DNA of 64,000 nucleotides from Bacteroidota bacterium (GTDB lineage Bacteria; Bacteroidota; Ignavibacteria; Kryptoniales; JAKASW01): NCBI GenBank assembly GCA_021825585.1, contig JAKAGT010000021.1, positions 1 to 64,000 of the forward strand, read 5' to 3'. Shown piece by piece: positions 16,768 to 27,992 of this stretch (position 1 is its first letter; each line of letters starts with the position of its first letter). The notes under the pieces were generated by a model. It saw only the letters and a program-made list of their open reading frames with translations, ran no database searches and was not told where the DNA came from. The position numbers and the translations under genes were made by a program.

Positions 16768-17952
16768 TTATCCAATCGCCAGCATCCGGGAGATGCCTTT
16801 AATTGCCGCCTCGGCGGCGGATCTTGGAATATGCACGATTCTATCGTCCCGGTACGGGGCCCGGGGGTCGCAGCAGTCGTCGCAGTAAACGATCTCCACT
16901 TTGTCTTCCCGCAACGAAACAAGCAGCTTGTCGAAATTATTCGCCTTCATGAATCCGCATTCGGCCTTTGCGGAGATGGGTATGAACTCCTTTTCCGGCA
17001 TTTCCTTGCGCAGCCGGTATACCATTCCCTTCTCCGTCGCAACGATAAATTTCTTCGCAGGCGAAATCTTCGCCCGCTCTATCATTTGCTCCGTCGACAG
17101 AAAGTATGCTTTCGAATGGGGGATTTCTCCCTTCTGTACCTTGTAAAGACAGGACGACGCACACCCGCACTCAGGATGAATCATCAGCTCGGCGTCTTCG
17201 TTTTCAAGAAGAGCGATGTCTGCAGCATCAGGACCTATCTGTTGATGGACATGACATGCGGCCCAGTACTGCCCCTTCTTCTGCTCGTAAATCTCAATCA
17301 AATCAGGATCGATGTTGATTCCCTCTTCTCCCAGGAGCTCAATGGCTCTCGCCTTCATTACGTATCCGAGATACTTGTCGGGGAGCACGAGAATTTTCCT
17401 TCCGGGAAACATCTTGGCAGCATGGACGATTACCCTGTCGGTATTGCGGGATGTCGCTATGAAATCGCTTATCGACTTCGTATATGCATCGCTGTTGACG
17501 TATGTGACGAGAATGCCGTCCGGATTCCGCCGCTTCCAGTCGTCGAGCCAGTCGTAATCGATTCCGAAGACGAGTGAGCATCCAAGAACATCCGGAGAGT
17601 CTGAAACGAAGACCCGGGTCGCATTGCCTGTTATGATTTTCGCCGTTGCCCCCATGAAGAACACGCTCTCAAAATCCACGCGCGGCGCCTTCTTCTTCTG
17701 GACGTAAAAACTGAGGCCCAGCGAGTCACCTACCTTTTCGGCAATCTCATGGAATTCCGGGTAAAGATAGTTGTGGGCGACTATTGTGGATTCTTTTTCT
17801 TCCGCAAGTCTGTGTATTTCGACGGCTTGTTCTGCAAGCTCGAAGCACTTGTTGGCTGTATATCGGCCTGGATAAAGATCTTCGGCATGCCGCGAAAACA
17901 GTTCATGCCACCTCAATCCCAGTTCTCTTGTACTTGACGACACTTCTATCAA
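16768..17952 (-). CDS. nadA: Quinolinate synthase
   Basis: This [4Fe-4S] enzyme condenses iminoaspartate with dihydroxyacetone phosphate to quinolinate. I chose a TTG start at 17952 (394 residues), because GAGGAG lies seven bases before it; an earlier TTG at 17970 would overlap that ribosome-binding site. The three cluster cysteines are all present: DVLGCSL, YWAACHVH and AECGFMK (Cys131, Cys239 and Cys338 if counted from 17970). IVAHNYLYPEFHEIAEKVGDS, VTYVNSDAYTKS, HPECGC and ATEKGMVYRLRKEMPEK also fit. It heads the nadA-nadB-nadC group, so de novo NAD synthesis from aspartate is complete here. Confidence 0.93.
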   Translation of the reverse strand: MIEVSSSTRELGLRWHELFSRHAEDLYPGRYTANKCFELAEQAVEIHRLAEEKESTIVAHNYLYPEFHEIAEKVGDSLGLSFYVQKKKAPRVDFESVFFMGATAKIITGNATRVFVSDSPDVLGCSLVFGIDYDWLDDWKRRNPDGILVTYVNSDAYTKSISDFIATSRNTDRVIVHAAKMFPGRKILVLPDKYLGYVMKARAIELLGEEGINIDPDLIEIYEQKKGQYWAACHVHQQIGPDAADIALLENEDAELMIHPECGCASSCLYKVQKGEIPHSKAYFLSTEQMIERAKISPAKKFIVATEKGMVYRLRKEMPEKEFIPISAKAECGFMKANNFDKLLVSLREDKVEIVYCDDCCDPRAPYRDDRIVHIPRSAAEAAIKGISRMLAIG

Positions 17953-18125
17953 ATTTCCTGCTCCTCTCAAACAAGATGTTAGCTATAAGAGATATGTTTT
18001 TCAATGACATCCAGCCCTCGACACCGGGAGCCGGCACGTGTCTTTTGGGAAAGCCCCCGGCTGAATTTCAGAAACGAGCTTTCTGACGTCCTGGAAGTCC
18101 TGCGATTCTCCCGGTGAGCTTTTCC

Positions 18126-19280
18126 CTATGTCCGGGGAGTGACTTTGAACCCGAAGACTTCGAGCGCCTCCATCAGCGGTTGGTGCTGAAATGGGAGGTT
18201 TACGGAAAAATCTGAGAACTCATGTCTGAAATGATAGTTGCCTCTCAACCCTTTGAAATACGCCCCCTGCTGCTCTTTTGGCATCGATCCGATCTTTCTC
18301 AGAACTCGATCATCATTCTCAATATCGTAGACTTGCCTGACTGTTTCCGCAACTGTTGTCTCCACATCCTGCGCGATTTCGCCGATTGAAATTACAGGCT
18401 CTTCGGGAACCGGTACGGCAGCGCTCGAATCCCATGACCGAGGGACGTTAAAGAAATCGCAGAAGGCTTTGTAGATCATCCTGGTGGCGTTGACTTTCCC
18501 GTTTATCGAATAGCCCGCGATGTGCTGCGTCCCGATCGAACAGATGGAGAGAAGCTCCGTATCGATGGTCGGCTCATTTTCCCAGACATCCAGAATGCCA
18601 TTGCCAGTTGTCCCATTTTTCAGGGCTTCCTTCATCGCTTCGTTGTCCACAACACCTCCCCTTGAAGTGTTGATCAGCGCGCTCCCTTTCTTCATCACCG
18701 AAATCCTCGCCTCGTCGAAGAGATGAAACGTCGGATCACTTCCTGCTCTTGTAAATGGGACATGAATCGTGATGAAGTCGGCCGGCATCAGATCATCGAG
18801 GGGCAGGAATCGGGATTCGCCGGTCATCCTGAAAAGAGGCGGGTCATTCTGAAGCACTCTCATTCCCAGTTTCTCGCCGACCCTCACGATCTTGCTGCCG
18901 ATATTCCCCACACCCACAACGCCCAGCGTCTTCCCTTTCAACTTGAAACCGCCTCTATTTGCAAGTGTAAACAAAGCAGAGAAGACATACTGGACCACAG
19001 CGTTCGAATTGCATCCGGGCGCGCTCGCGAAGGCGATATTGTTGCGGCTGAGGAAATGAGTATCGACGTGATCGGTACCGATGGTTGCAGTGCCGACAAA
19101 CTTCAGCTTGCTTCCAGCAACGAGCTTTTCATTGACCTTTGTTTCGGACCTCACCAGAAGCACGTCGGCATCTCTGACCGCTGCTCCGTCGATTGCCCGG
19201 CTGTCATATTTGGCAATATCCCCGAACGGGCCGAACGCTTCTTCGACAAAGGGAATTTTCTGATCCACAACGATTCTCAT
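18126..19280 (-). CDS. pdxB: Erythronate-4-phosphate dehydrogenase
   Basis: A 384-residue D-isomer-specific 2-hydroxyacid dehydrogenase that oxidises 4-phosphoerythronate in the DXP-dependent pyridoxal phosphate pathway. The sequence begins MRIVVDQKIPFVEEAFGPFGD, a PdxB hallmark, and continues with FVGTATIGTDHVD, the NAD-binding GVVGVGNIGSKI, SALINTSRGGVVD, ILDVWENEP and GTQHIAGYSINGK. The C-terminal domain of about 90 residues, specific to PdxB, is present, and the length matches the E. coli enzyme. GGAAGG lies 11 bases before the start. Only 25 bases separate it from the dehydrogenase gene before it, so the two are probably cotranscribed. Confidence 0.93.
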   Translation of the reverse strand: MRIVVDQKIPFVEEAFGPFGDIAKYDSRAIDGAAVRDADVLLVRSETKVNEKLVAGSKLKFVGTATIGTDHVDTHFLSRNNIAFASAPGCNSNAVVQYVFSALFTLANRGGFKLKGKTLGVVGVGNIGSKIVRVGEKLGMRVLQNDPPLFRMTGESRFLPLDDLMPADFITIHVPFTRAGSDPTFHLFDEARISVMKKGSALINTSRGGVVDNEAMKEALKNGTTGNGILDVWENEPTIDTELLSICSIGTQHIAGYSINGKVNATRMIYKAFCDFFNVPRSWDSSAAVPVPEEPVISIGEIAQDVETTVAETVRQVYDIENDDRVLRKIGSMPKEQQGAYFKGLRGNYHFRHEFSDFSVNLPFQHQPLMEALEVFGFKVTPRT

Positions 19281-19305
19281 CCTTCGTAAGTCCTTCCGGT
19301 GGTCA

Positions 19306-20094
19306 CTAGATTGTCATGGATGTAAATCCGCCGTCGACCGGGATAATCGCCCCGGTCACGAATGAAGACGCATTGTTTGAGGCAAGCCAGATCATCGCGC
19401 CGCTGAGCTCGTCAGGTTCACCATACCTTGCCATCGGCGTGTGGCCGAATATGGATTTGCGCCGTTCATCCGTAAGTATCTTTCGGTTCTGTTCTGCCGG
19501 GAAAAACCCGGGCATTATCGCATTCACACGGATGCCGAATGGAGCCCACTCCCTCGCAAGGAAGCGCGTCATGTTGTTCACACCGGACTTCGAGATCGAA
19601 TACGTGAACACCTTCGACAAAGGAATCTCGGACGACACGGAAGAGAAGTTTACGATGCTTCCCTTAATCTTCTTGTCGATCATATGCTTTCCAAATACCT
19701 GACACGCCATGAACATTCCCTTGAGATTCACGTTCAGTATTCTCTCCCACTCTTCTTCCTGGATGTCCAGCACGGGAGTTGGAGAATTGATGCCGGGAGC
19801 ATTTATCAGAATATCTATGCCGCCGAATTGCGAGATGATTTCCTCTTTCGCGTTTTCGAGATCTCTCTTCACGCAAGCATCGGCGTGCACCGCCTGAGCT
19901 TCGACTCCTAATTTCCGGATGGCTCTTACCCGTTCATCCGCCGCCTCTTTGCCATGGTTGTAGATAACAGCCACATTTGAACCGGCCTTCGCCATCGCCT
20001 CGGCCACGCTTCCTCCGAGCACACCGCTTCCGCCTACCACTACAGATACTTTTCCGCTCAAGCCGAAAGTATTTTCCAGATAAGACTTTGCCAT
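19306..20094 (-). CDS. Short-chain dehydrogenase, D-mannonate oxidoreductase-like
   Basis: A 262-residue classical SDR. The ATG at 20094 is seven bases after GGAG and is preferred to the ATG at 20100. NAD(P)-binding GGSGVLGGSVAEA, the LINAPG segment (NNAG in most SDRs), NVNLKGMFMA and the catalytic Y165-x-x-x-K169 pair with a Ser at about 151 are visible. The N-terminal pattern F-x-L-S-G-K-V plus GGSGVLGG is typical of the SDR group annotated as D-mannonate oxidoreductase (fructuronate reductase). The KduD-like gene upstream supports a role in uronate or hexuronate handling. Substrate not proven. Confidence 0.8.
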   Translation of the reverse strand: MAKSYLENTFGLSGKVSVVVGGSGVLGGSVAEAMAKAGSNVAVIYNHGKEAADERVRAIRKLGVEAQAVHADACVKRDLENAKEEIISQFGGIDILINAPGINSPTPVLDIQEEEWERILNVNLKGMFMACQVFGKHMIDKKIKGSIVNFSSVSSEIPLSKVFTYSISKSGVNNMTRFLAREWAPFGIRVNAIMPGFFPAEQNRKILTDERRKSIFGHTPMARYGEPDELSGAMIWLASNNASSFVTGAIIPVDGGFTSMTI

Positions 20095-20220
20095 TACCAT
20101 GCTCCAATTTTACAAAGAGAAATTATGAACATAACGGGATAAACGAAACTACCGTCATGTACAACCGGAGGGAAGAAATACTTATCAGGGGGAAAGGCCT
20201 GGGCGCTGTCCGCCTCTCGC

Positions 20221-20982
20221 TCACCTTCCCATCCAGCTGCCGTCGACGGTGAGCACGCTTCCGTTCATATACGCGGATGCATCCGAACAAAGAAACACCG
20301 CCGTGCCCGTCAAATCCTCCGGGGTCCCCCATCGGCCGGCCGGTATTCTGTCCAGGATTGCCTTGTTTCGCGTTGGATCGGCACGCAGCGCTGCCGTGTT
20401 GTCTGTGGCTATGTAACCCGGTGCGATCGCATTTACCGTAATGCCTTTGGACGCCCATTCATTGGCGAAAGCCATCGTCAGTTGCTTAATCCCGCCTTTG
20501 GAAGCAGCATATCCCGGCACAAGGATACCGCCTTGAAACGCAAGGAGTGATGCGACGAAGACAATTTTCCCGTAACCGGCCGCAATCATGCCTTTCCCGA
20601 TTTCCCTGGTCAGGATAAACTGCGCGGTGAGATTCACATCGATCACCTTGTCCCAATACTCGTCGGGATGCTCCGCAATCGGGCTTCGCAGAATTGTTCC
20701 CGCATTGTTCACGAGGATGTCGATTCTCGGGAAATCGGCTCTCACGTTTTTAATGAATTGATATAGGGATTCACGATTGGAGAAATCGCTCGTGTAGGAT
20801 TTGAACTCGCGCCCCCTCCCACGTATCTCTTTTTCCACCGCTGAGAAGTCTTCGGCGAAAGAGACGCTCAATATATCGGCTCCGGCCTCGGCGAGCGCGA
20901 TTGCATAGGCCATCCCGATTCCCTGATTTGATCCTGTCACGAGGGCGATTCTGCCATCCAACCTGAATTTATCGAGTATCAT
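20221..20982 (-). CDS. kduD: KduD-like 2-dehydro-3-deoxy-D-gluconate 5-dehydrogenase
   Basis: A 253-residue SDR. The start at 20982 has GGAGA close upstream. The cofactor loop is GSNQGIG (residues 17-23), and Ser145, Tyr158 and Lys162 form the catalytic set. The stretches ASLLAFQGGILVPGYAASKGG, FANEWASKGITVNAIAPGYIATDNT and LDRIPAGRWGTPEDL follow KduD closely. KduD interconverts keto-deoxy-gluconate isomers in pectin and alginate breakdown. The next gene is another sugar-acid dehydrogenase, 126 bases away; no lyase or KdgK gene is in the neighbourhood. Confidence 0.88.
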   Translation of the reverse strand: MILDKFRLDGRIALVTGSNQGIGMAYAIALAEAGADILSVSFAEDFSAVEKEIRGRGREFKSYTSDFSNRESLYQFIKNVRADFPRIDILVNNAGTILRSPIAEHPDEYWDKVIDVNLTAQFILTREIGKGMIAAGYGKIVFVASLLAFQGGILVPGYAASKGGIKQLTMAFANEWASKGITVNAIAPGYIATDNTAALRADPTRNKAILDRIPAGRWGTPEDLTGTAVFLCSDASAYMNGSVLTVDGSWMGR

Positions 20983-21339
20983 TCAAATCTCTCCATCAGG
21001 AAAGCTTTTCTCAGTTCACTCGTGAGATAGGGAACCAACAGCCATGGCTCGTTCCAATTTTAGTGAAGTCATGCGCCGCAAACAAATTCGAAGAGAGAAT
21101 TTATTAATGGTGGGAATTGCCGGACCGCCTGCATGCACCCGACATGAATCGACAGATCACCATGTACCCGGGTGAAACAGGGATTATCCGCATGGAATTG
21201 CGTATCACTGAAGGAGGTGTACGAATCGTAAAGTTAAGCCGCGTGAGAAGACCGGATGTCTCTTGGACGGGCCGTCAATCTATGAAGCAATCACCGGGAC
21301 TACCGAATCGCCGACGAGGCTCTTTCCAATCCCGCAGGA
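20983..21339. other. Intergenic stretch upstream of kduD
   Basis: About 360 bases between the end of gltD and the start of kduD, read in the same direction. It should contain the kduD promoter; an AT-rich patch lies near 21080-21115. A short AATCC/GGATT hairpin overlaps the gltD stop. No gene or RNA was recognised. Confidence 0.45.
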
Positions 21340-22800
21340 TTAGGCTAGGGTTTCCTCGACAGTGACTTCTCTCGTCAGGTAGTTGTGGACGGCCGCCGCA
21401 CATTTTCTCCCTTCGGCAATTGCCCATACAACCAGAGACTGGCCGCGCCGCATGTCTCCGCAGGCAAATACCTTGTTCACGGTCGTAGCGTGAGCGTTTT
21501 CCGCGTCTCCAAACTCGGCTTTCACGTTACCTCTTGGATCAAGCTCAAGCCCGATTTCCTTAAGCTCATTCAAAAGGCCTTCATGAACAGGATGCAGGAA
21601 ACCGGCAGCTATAAGGACGAGATCGGCCTTCAGATCGAATTCAGTGCCGGGCAAATCGACGAACTTCCCGTTCTCGAATTTTGTCTGGACACAGGCCAGT
21701 GCGGTCACCTCTCCCTTTTCATTTCCCCTAAACGATTTAGTGTTTATGCTCCATTTCCTCTCGACACCCTCTTCATGACTCGAGGAGGTCCTGAGGATCA
21801 TCGGCCAGTAGGGCCACGGGCTGGCTGCGGGCCTGTCCTTTGGAGGCATCGGAAGCACTTCGATCTGCGTTACCGACCTGGCTCCCTGCCTGTTCGACGT
21901 GCCTACACAATCCGATCCGGTATCACCGCCGCCGACGACTACGACATCCTTGCCCGCCGCCGTGAGCTGATCCGGAACATGATCGCCCGCATTCAGCTTG
22001 TTCTGCTGCGGCAAAAACTCCATGGCAAAGTGGATTCCCCTGAGCTCCCTGCCGGGTATTGCAATGTCTCTCGGCTTTTCGGAACCTCCGGCGAGGACGA
22101 CCGCATCGAATTCATCGACAAGTTTTCTCGCCGAGATATCGACGCCCACGTTCATACCCGTTTTAAATTCCACTCCCTCGGCTTTCATCTGCTCCAGCCT
22201 GCGATCAATAACATGCTTTTCCAATTTGAAGTCCGGAATGCCGTATCTCAATAGTCCACCGATCCGATCGTTCTTCTCGAAGACTGTGACCTGATGTCCC
22301 GCCCGGCAGAGCTGCTGTGCTGCCGCCAGGCCCGACGGACCGGAACCAACCACCGCCACTTTCTTGCCGCTCATGACGTAGGGCATGCGCGTTCTGACCC
22401 AGCCTTCTTCCCAGCCCTTGTCGATGATGGTGCGTTCTATGGCTTTTATCGTCACAGGCTCCTTGTTTATTCCAAGCGTGCAAGCCGTCTCGCAGGGTGC
22501 AGGACACAGCCTGCCGGTAAACTCGGGGAAGTTGTTTGTCGATAGAAGATTCTCAAGCGCCTCTCTCCAGTGGCCCTTGTAGATCAAGTCGTTCCACTCC
22601 GGGATGTAATTCTGGACCGGGCAGCCCGTATCGCCGTGGCAGAAAGGAATACCGCAATCCATGCATCGTGCAGCCTGTACCTCCGCGTCTTCCCTGTGGA
22701 ACCGCTTCTCGAATTCCTTGAAATGCTTCACGCGGGAATCGGGAACTTCATGCTCCAGAGATGCCCGGTTGTACAACATGAACCCTGTTGGCTTACCCAT
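21340..22800 (-). CDS. gltD: Glutamate synthase (NADPH) small subunit
   Basis: A 486-residue FAD/iron-sulfur protein that passes electrons from NADPH to the large subunit. The N-terminus holds cysteine-rich cluster-binding motifs ([16 protein letters not shown], then [14 protein letters not shown]). FAD-binding [13 protein letters not shown] and NADPH-binding [13 protein letters not shown] follow, with [13 protein letters not shown] between. The C-terminal [20 protein letters not shown] completes the family pattern. The start codon lies inside the end of gltB (8-base overlap ATGGGTAA), so translation of the two is coupled. Confidence 0.97.
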   Translation of the reverse strand: MGKPTGFMLYNRASLEHEVPDSRVKHFKEFEKRFHREDAEVQAARCMDCGIPFCHGDTGCPVQNYIPEWNDLIYKGHWREALENLLSTNNFPEFTGRLCPAPCETACTLGINKEPVTIKAIERTIIDKGWEEGWVRTRMPYVMSGKKVAVVGSGPSGLAAAQQLCRAGHQVTVFEKNDRIGGLLRYGIPDFKLEKHVIDRRLEQMKAEGVEFKTGMNVGVDISARKLVDEFDAVVLAGGSEKPRDIAIPGRELRGIHFAMEFLPQQNKLNAGDHVPDQLTAAGKDVVVVGGGDTGSDCVGTSNRQGARSVTQIEVLPMPPKDRPAASPWPYWPMILRTSSSHEEGVERKWSINTKSFRGNEKGEVTALACVQTKFENGKFVDLPGTEFDLKADLVLIAAGFLHPVHEGLLNELKEIGLELDPRGNVKAEFGDAENAHATTVNKVFACGDMRRGQSLVVWAIAEGRKCAAAVHNYLTREVTVEETLA

Positions 22801-25800
22801 GGACAGCCTCCGTTTCCGCAGGCGCTTTCTCTGCCGAGACGCGTCCCGACTTCTCTTTCGCCATAGCTGAAAGTGCCTTCATGTATTCCTCCGGAATTAC
22901 TTTCCAGAAATTGTCACGCTCCGTGCTCCAGTTGTCCAATATGAACTGAGCCCGGGCGGAACCCGTATATTCATAATGTCTTCTTACCATTTCGTGCAGC
23001 TCTGCTATGTCTTCATCATATATCAGATACTCGACCGTAACCATACCGTGGTTGATATACTTCTCCGCTTCCTTTGCCGGATCCCACACGTAAGCAATGC
23101 CGCCGGACATTCCCGCGGCGAAATTACGTCCGATCTTTCCAAGTACCGCGACCCGGCCGCCGGTCATGTACTCGCAACCGTGGTCGCCGACTCCCTCGAT
23201 GACCGCGTGTGCTCCCGAATTGCGCACTGCAAATCGTTCACCGGATACTCCGTTTATGTAAGCTTCTCCGCTCGTTGCGCCATACAGACAGGTATTCCCT
23301 ATGATGATGTTCTCCGTAGGATTAAAGGTCACCTCAGGTGGAACCTTCACAACCAGTCTTCCGCCGGAAAGACCTTTACCGGTGTAATCGTTGGACTCTC
23401 CGGTCAGGTTCAGCTCGACGCCTTTACTAAGGAATGCACCGAAGCTTTGACCTGCGGTTCCCCGCAACTCAATCTTGAGCGTACCGTCCGGGAGTCCCTT
23501 TTCCCCATACCTCTTTGCGATTTCGCCGGACAGCATTGCACCTACGGTCCTGTTGACGTTCCTGATTCTCATTTTTATGTTGACCTCAGTGCCGCTCTCA
23601 ATCGCGGGCTTCGCCAATTCTATGAGCTCGTGATCGAGTTGATTTTCCAAACCGTGATTCTGGCCGCGTGTCCTGTAGAGGTTTGTTTCATACAGAGGTT
23701 TCGGTTTGAAGAGCGGTTTTGTCAGGTCGATCCCGCGTGCCTTCCAATGGTCGTTCAATCTGACAGGGATGATCTTGTCCGTCTGTCCGATCATTTCGTT
23801 GAAGGTCCTGAATCCCAATGCGGCCATCAGCTCACGCACTTCTTCCGCAATATAGAACATGAAGTTGACGACATATTCCGGCTTACCGGCAAAACGCTTT
23901 CTCAACTCAGGGTCCTGGGTCGCCACACCCGTCGGGCATGTGTTCAGGTGGCACTTCCTCATCATAATACACCCCTGGGTGACGAGAGGTGCAGTCGCAA
24001 AACCAAATTCCTCCGCACCGAGGAGCGCGGCGACAACCACGTCCCGGCCGGTTTTCAACTGCCCATCGGTAGCAAGATAGACACGGTCTCTGAGCCCGTT
24101 AAGAACCAGGGTCTGGTGCGCCTCACTCAATCCCAGCTCCCACGGCGACCCGGCATACTGGATGGATGAAATCGGGCTGGCACCGGTTCCCCCGTCGTGT
24201 CCGCTTATCAGGATGTGATCCGCGTGGGCCTTCGCGACACCTGCGGCTATTGTCCCGACTCCGACTTCTGAAACCAGCTTGACGCTGACGCGCGCGTTCG
24301 GATTTATGTTCTTCAGATCGAAGATCAGCTGTTTCAAATCCTCGATCGAGTATATGTCGTGATGCGGCGGTGGGCTTATCAGAGTCACGCCCGGTATGCT
24401 GTGCCTGATTCTTGCAATGACTTTATCGACTTTGAAGCCGGGTAGCTGCCCGCCTTCGCCGGGCTTTGCACCCTGTGCCATCTTGATTTGAAGCTCATCG
24501 GCATTCACCAGGTAGTTGGCAGTGACTCCGAATCTCGCTGAAGCCACCTGTTTGATCGCGGACCTCAAGTTGTCTCCGTTCGGAAGGGGTACGAAACGGA
24601 TCGAGTCTTCTCCCCCTTCGCCTGTGTTTGACTTTCCGCCGATCTTGTTCATGGCAACCGCAAGAGATGTGTGTGCTTCCCACGAGATGGAGCCGAAGCT
24701 CATTGCACCGGTGGCAAACCTTTTCACGATCTCTTTGGCAGGTTCCACCTCTTCAATTGGAACCCTGGCACCGTTGGTATCGAGTTCGAAGAGGCTTCTG
24801 AGCGTAACCCGTTTCCTGAGTTGATTGTTGATAAGCTCCGTATATTCCTTGAACGTCTTGTAATCGCCTCTGCTGGTGCTGAGTTGAAGCTTAGATATCG
24901 TCAGTGGATTCCACAGATGAGCTTCTCCGTCCCTTCTGTACTGATATATGCCGCCGACGTCGAGCGTGCTCTGATCGGTTTGCGGATCCAGCGCATGGAC
25001 ATGACGCTTGATGGTTTCCTGCTCAAGCATTTCAAGGCTCAGTCCTTCTATGCGGGTGGGGGTTCCTTCGAAGTAGTTCTCGACTATTTCGCTGTCCAGC
25101 CCGACGGCTTCGAATATCTGGGCTCCGCAGTAGGACTGAAGGGTACTGATCCCCATCTTGCTGAATATTTTAAAGAGCCCTTTGCTGACGGCCTTGACGA
25201 AATTCTTTTTTGCGCTCTTGTAATCTTTGATTTCGGGCAGGAAACCCTTTTCCACCAGGTAGGCGATAGTCTCATAAGCGACATACGGGTTTATCGCGTT
25301 GGCGCCATAAGCACAAAGCAGTGCAAAGTGATGGATTTCCCTCGGTTCGCCGCTTTCCACGATTACGCCGGTCTTCGTTCTCAGTCCGGCCCTTAGCAAA
25401 GCGTGATGAACTCCCGAGGTAGCCAGAAGACTTGGAATCGCCGCCAGGCTCCTGTCGACTCCCTTGTCGGACAGGATGATCAACGAGATGCCTGATTTGA
25501 CGGCTTCCACTGCCTCCGCGCAAATCTGGTCCATCCGTTCGCGCATATTATGGCGCACGCTCGCGTTGAACAGGAGCGGAATGGTAATCGATTTGAAGTG
25601 ACCTTTAGCGATATTCCGGATTTTTTCCATCTGCGAATTGGAGAGAAGCGGGTGCTCCAGCTCAAGCCGATGTGCGTGCAGAGGAGTCTCAGCAAGAAGA
25701 TTCTGTTCGGGACCCACGTAGGTCGTGAGCTCCATGACCAGTTCTTCCCTTATAGGATCAATGGGCGGGTTTGTAACCTGGGCAAACAGCTGTTTGAAAT

Positions 25801-27397
25801 ACCTGAACAGCATCTGGGGCCGTTCCGACAGGACTGCCAGCGCTGCGTCGGTACCCATCGACCCGACCGCCTCCTCTCCATTTGACGCCATCGGGAGCAT
25901 CACCTGGAAAAGGTCCTCCCTGGTATATCCGAAAATCCTCTGGCGCATGTGAAGCGTCTCAAAATCCGCGTTGTAAATTCCATCCGGCGTGGGAAGGTGC
26001 GACATCTTTATCATATTATCATTGACCCATTTGCGATAGGGTCTCTTCGTCACGATCTCTTTCTTCACTTCTTCGTCTTCGACGATGCGTCCCTGCTTGA
26101 GATCGAGAATGAACATCCTGCCCGGCTGAAGTTTTCCCTTCTTTGCCACGTTCTCCGCATCTACGCTGAATGTCCCTGCCTCAGAAGTCAGAACGACCAG
26201 TCCGTCTTTTGTTATGACATACCTGGCCGGCCGCAAACCGTTCCGGTCGAGTGTGGCCCCGATAATATCTCCGTCCGTAAAGACTACCGCCGCAGGCCCG
26301 TCCCACGGCTCCATCATGGTCGCATGGTATTCATAAAACGCCCGGCGGTCCGGGTCCATCAGGTCGTTTTTGGACCACGCCTCCGGGATCATCATCATCA
26401 TCGCATGAGGAAGACTCCTTCCGCTCATCACGAGAAGTTCCAGCACGGAATCAAATGTCGCCGAGTCGCTTTGTCCTTCCATGATGATCGGCAGCATCCT
26501 CTTCAAGTCCTTGCCGAAATACGGCGACTCCATTACGGCCTGCCTGGCCGTCATCCAGTTCTTGTTGCCGCGGAGGGTATTTATCTCGCCGTTGTGGGCA
26601 ATCATCCGAAACGGGTGTGCAAGGTCCCACGTCGGGAACGTATTGGTCGAAAACCGCAGATGAAGCATCGTCATCGCCGACTTCATATCTTTGTCGCTGA
26701 GATCCTTGTAGAACTCCGTGAGCTGCGGCGCCAGGAGCATTCCTTTGTATATCAAGACTTTACTCGAGAAGGACGGGACATAATATTCACTTCTGTCGCA
26801 ATCCAGCTCCATACGCACCCTGTGGTCTATTATTCTCCTTATCGTGTAAAGTTTCCGTTCGAATTCATCCCGCGACTGGATGTTTCTATTCGCGCCGACA
26901 AAGCACTGACGGATAAACGGCTGTGTTGCTCGTGCGCCTCTTCCGGGGACATCCGGATTTACCGGAACGTCTCTCCATCCCAGGAATTTTTGGTTTTCAT
27001 CGATTACGATTTTCTCGACTATGTTCTCCGCCGCTTTTCTCACAATCGGATCCTGGGGCAGGAACATCACACCAACTCCATACTTACCCTCTGCGGGCAG
27101 CTTGATCTTCTTCTCTGCCGCCACCTTTCGGATGAACTCGTCAGGCATCTGTATCAGGATTCCCGAGCCGTCGCCCGTTTCCGGATCGGCGCCGACCGCA
27201 CCACGATGTTCCAGATTCTTAAGTATATCCAGGCCCTTGTCTATGATGGTGCGAGACTTCCTTCCCTTCACATCCGCCACGAAGCCCATTCCACACGCAT
27301 CGTGCTCGAAAGCGGGATCGTACATACCTTGTTTCATCATGCTCCGACGAAAATCGTGAGCATCTCTGTTTTCATCCTTTTCCGCATATCCGGACAT
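22793..27397 (-). CDS. gltB: Glutamate synthase large subunit
   Basis: A 1534-residue enzyme that makes two glutamates from glutamine and 2-oxoglutarate. The ATG at 27397 has AAGGAGAT upstream. A short propeptide precedes Cys35 ([10 protein letters not shown]), the N-terminal nucleophile of the glutaminase domain after processing. The central and FMN domains follow ([51 protein letters not shown]). The [3Fe-4S] motif CHLNTCPTG starts at Cys1149. The last 300 residues form the GXGXG beta-helix domain ([25 protein letters not shown]). The length is normal for bacteria. Regulation is not evident from the upstream sequence. Confidence 0.97.
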   Translation of the reverse strand: MSGYAEKDENRDAHDFRRSMMKQGMYDPAFEHDACGMGFVADVKGRKSRTIIDKGLDILKNLEHRGAVGADPETGDGSGILIQMPDEFIRKVAAEKKIKLPAEGKYGVGVMFLPQDPIVRKAAENIVEKIVIDENQKFLGWRDVPVNPDVPGRGARATQPFIRQCFVGANRNIQSRDEFERKLYTIRRIIDHRVRMELDCDRSEYYVPSFSSKVLIYKGMLLAPQLTEFYKDLSDKDMKSAMTMLHLRFSTNTFPTWDLAHPFRMIAHNGEINTLRGNKNWMTARQAVMESPYFGKDLKRMLPIIMEGQSDSATFDSVLELLVMSGRSLPHAMMMMIPEAWSKNDLMDPDRRAFYEYHATMMEPWDGPAAVVFTDGDIIGATLDRNGLRPARYVITKDGLVVLTSEAGTFSVDAENVAKKGKLQPGRMFILDLKQGRIVEDEEVKKEIVTKRPYRKWVNDNMIKMSHLPTPDGIYNADFETLHMRQRIFGYTREDLFQVMLPMASNGEEAVGSMGTDAALAVLSERPQMLFRYFKQLFAQVTNPPIDPIREELVMELTTYVGPEQNLLAETPLHAHRLELEHPLLSNSQMEKIRNIAKGHFKSITIPLLFNASVRHNMRERMDQICAEAVEAVKSGISLIILSDKGVDRSLAAIPSLLATSGVHHALLRAGLRTKTGVIVESGEPREIHHFALLCAYGANAINPYVAYETIAYLVEKGFLPEIKDYKSAKKNFVKAVSKGLFKIFSKMGISTLQSYCGAQIFEAVGLDSEIVENYFEGTPTRIEGLSLEMLEQETIKRHVHALDPQTDQSTLDVGGIYQYRRDGEAHLWNPLTISKLQLSTSRGDYKTFKEYTELINNQLRKRVTLRSLFELDTNGARVPIEEVEPAKEIVKRFATGAMSFGSISWEAHTSLAVAMNKIGGKSNTGEGGEDSIRFVPLPNGDNLRSAIKQVASARFGVTANYLVNADELQIKMAQGAKPGEGGQLPGFKVDKVIARIRHSIPGVTLISPPPHHDIYSIEDLKQLIFDLKNINPNARVSVKLVSEVGVGTIAAGVAKAHADHILISGHDGGTGASPISSIQYAGSPWELGLSEAHQTLVLNGLRDRVYLATDGQLKTGRDVVVAALLGAEEFGFATAPLVTQGCIMMRKCHLNTCPTGVATQDPELRKRFAGKPEYVVNFMFYIAEEVRELMAALGFRTFNEMIGQTDKIIPVRLNDHWKARGIDLTKPLFKPKPLYETNLYRTRGQNHGLENQLDHELIELAKPAIESGTEVNIKMRIRNVNRTVGAMLSGEIAKRYGEKGLPDGTLKIELRGTAGQSFGAFLSKGVELNLTGESNDYTGKGLSGGRLVVKVPPEVTFNPTENIIIGNTCLYGATSGEAYINGVSGERFAVRNSGAHAVIEGVGDHGCEYMTGGRVAVLGKIGRNFAAGMSGGIAYVWDPAKEAEKYINHGMVTVEYLIYDEDIAELHEMVRRHYEYTGSARAQFILDNWSTERDNFWKVIPEEYMKALSAMAKEKSGRVSAEKAPAETEAVHG

Positions 27398-27992
27398 CTT
27401 GATCTATCTCCTTCAAAAATAAAATCTTACTTCTACAAGTAATCGGATTCCAAGCCGATTGCAAGCCCGCCGGATAACGGGTCCAAGACCATCCTAATAT
27501 TATTAACTTTGGACCGCTCATATTTAAATTTATTAGGGAAAACCGCCAAACCGAGCCAATGTGGGCCAACACACGGCCCTGATGCCTTAAAGAATTATAC
27601 GCAACAGTGCCCTCTTCTTTACGCTCGAACTTATTACAAGACACTATTAATCGCTCTTTTGATCTTCAAGCCTCCGAGTCCCGCTCGAGATGTCTCCGCA
27701 ACATGACCCATTTCGCGGCCCGGCAATCGATGTCGGATTCGGTCCGCTCCATGGGCGTCAGCCGGAGCGTACGCCCAGTCAAGGGAAAGAATCGCGTATT
27801 AGGTCCCTCAGGGGAGGTCATCCCGCCTGCGTCGCGCCGCCGCGATTTCGCCCTGCTTGCTATTTACCGTGGCTCACTGTATGTTAATCCTTGTGGGATA
27901 CAAGGGCTGCACTCAAAACCTAAACAACAACCATTAGCTAACACATCTCTGTCCCGTAGTCAGCGGGAAAAACAAAAACAGGAGAATACGAC
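27398..27992. other. Divergent intergenic stretch, gltB / M16 peptidase
   Basis: About 595 bases between two genes that point away from each other, so it should hold two promoters. An AT-rich patch (27490-27540, including ATATTTAAATTTATTAGGG) is a likely promoter region for gltB. No gene, riboswitch or RNA gene was recognised. Confidence 0.45.

Noticed and set aside
21385-22254. Plus-strand frame of 289 codons opposite gltD
   Set aside because: Antisense to a complete gltD; composition is not protein-like.
22976-24169. Plus-strand frame of 397 codons opposite gltB
   Set aside because: Antisense to gltB with no domain pattern or start signal.
25949-27442. Long plus-strand frame (497 codons) opposite gltB
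   Set aside because: It lies entirely antisense to the strongly supported gltB gene, has an Arg/His-rich composition and no family pattern; it is a shadow of codon bias.
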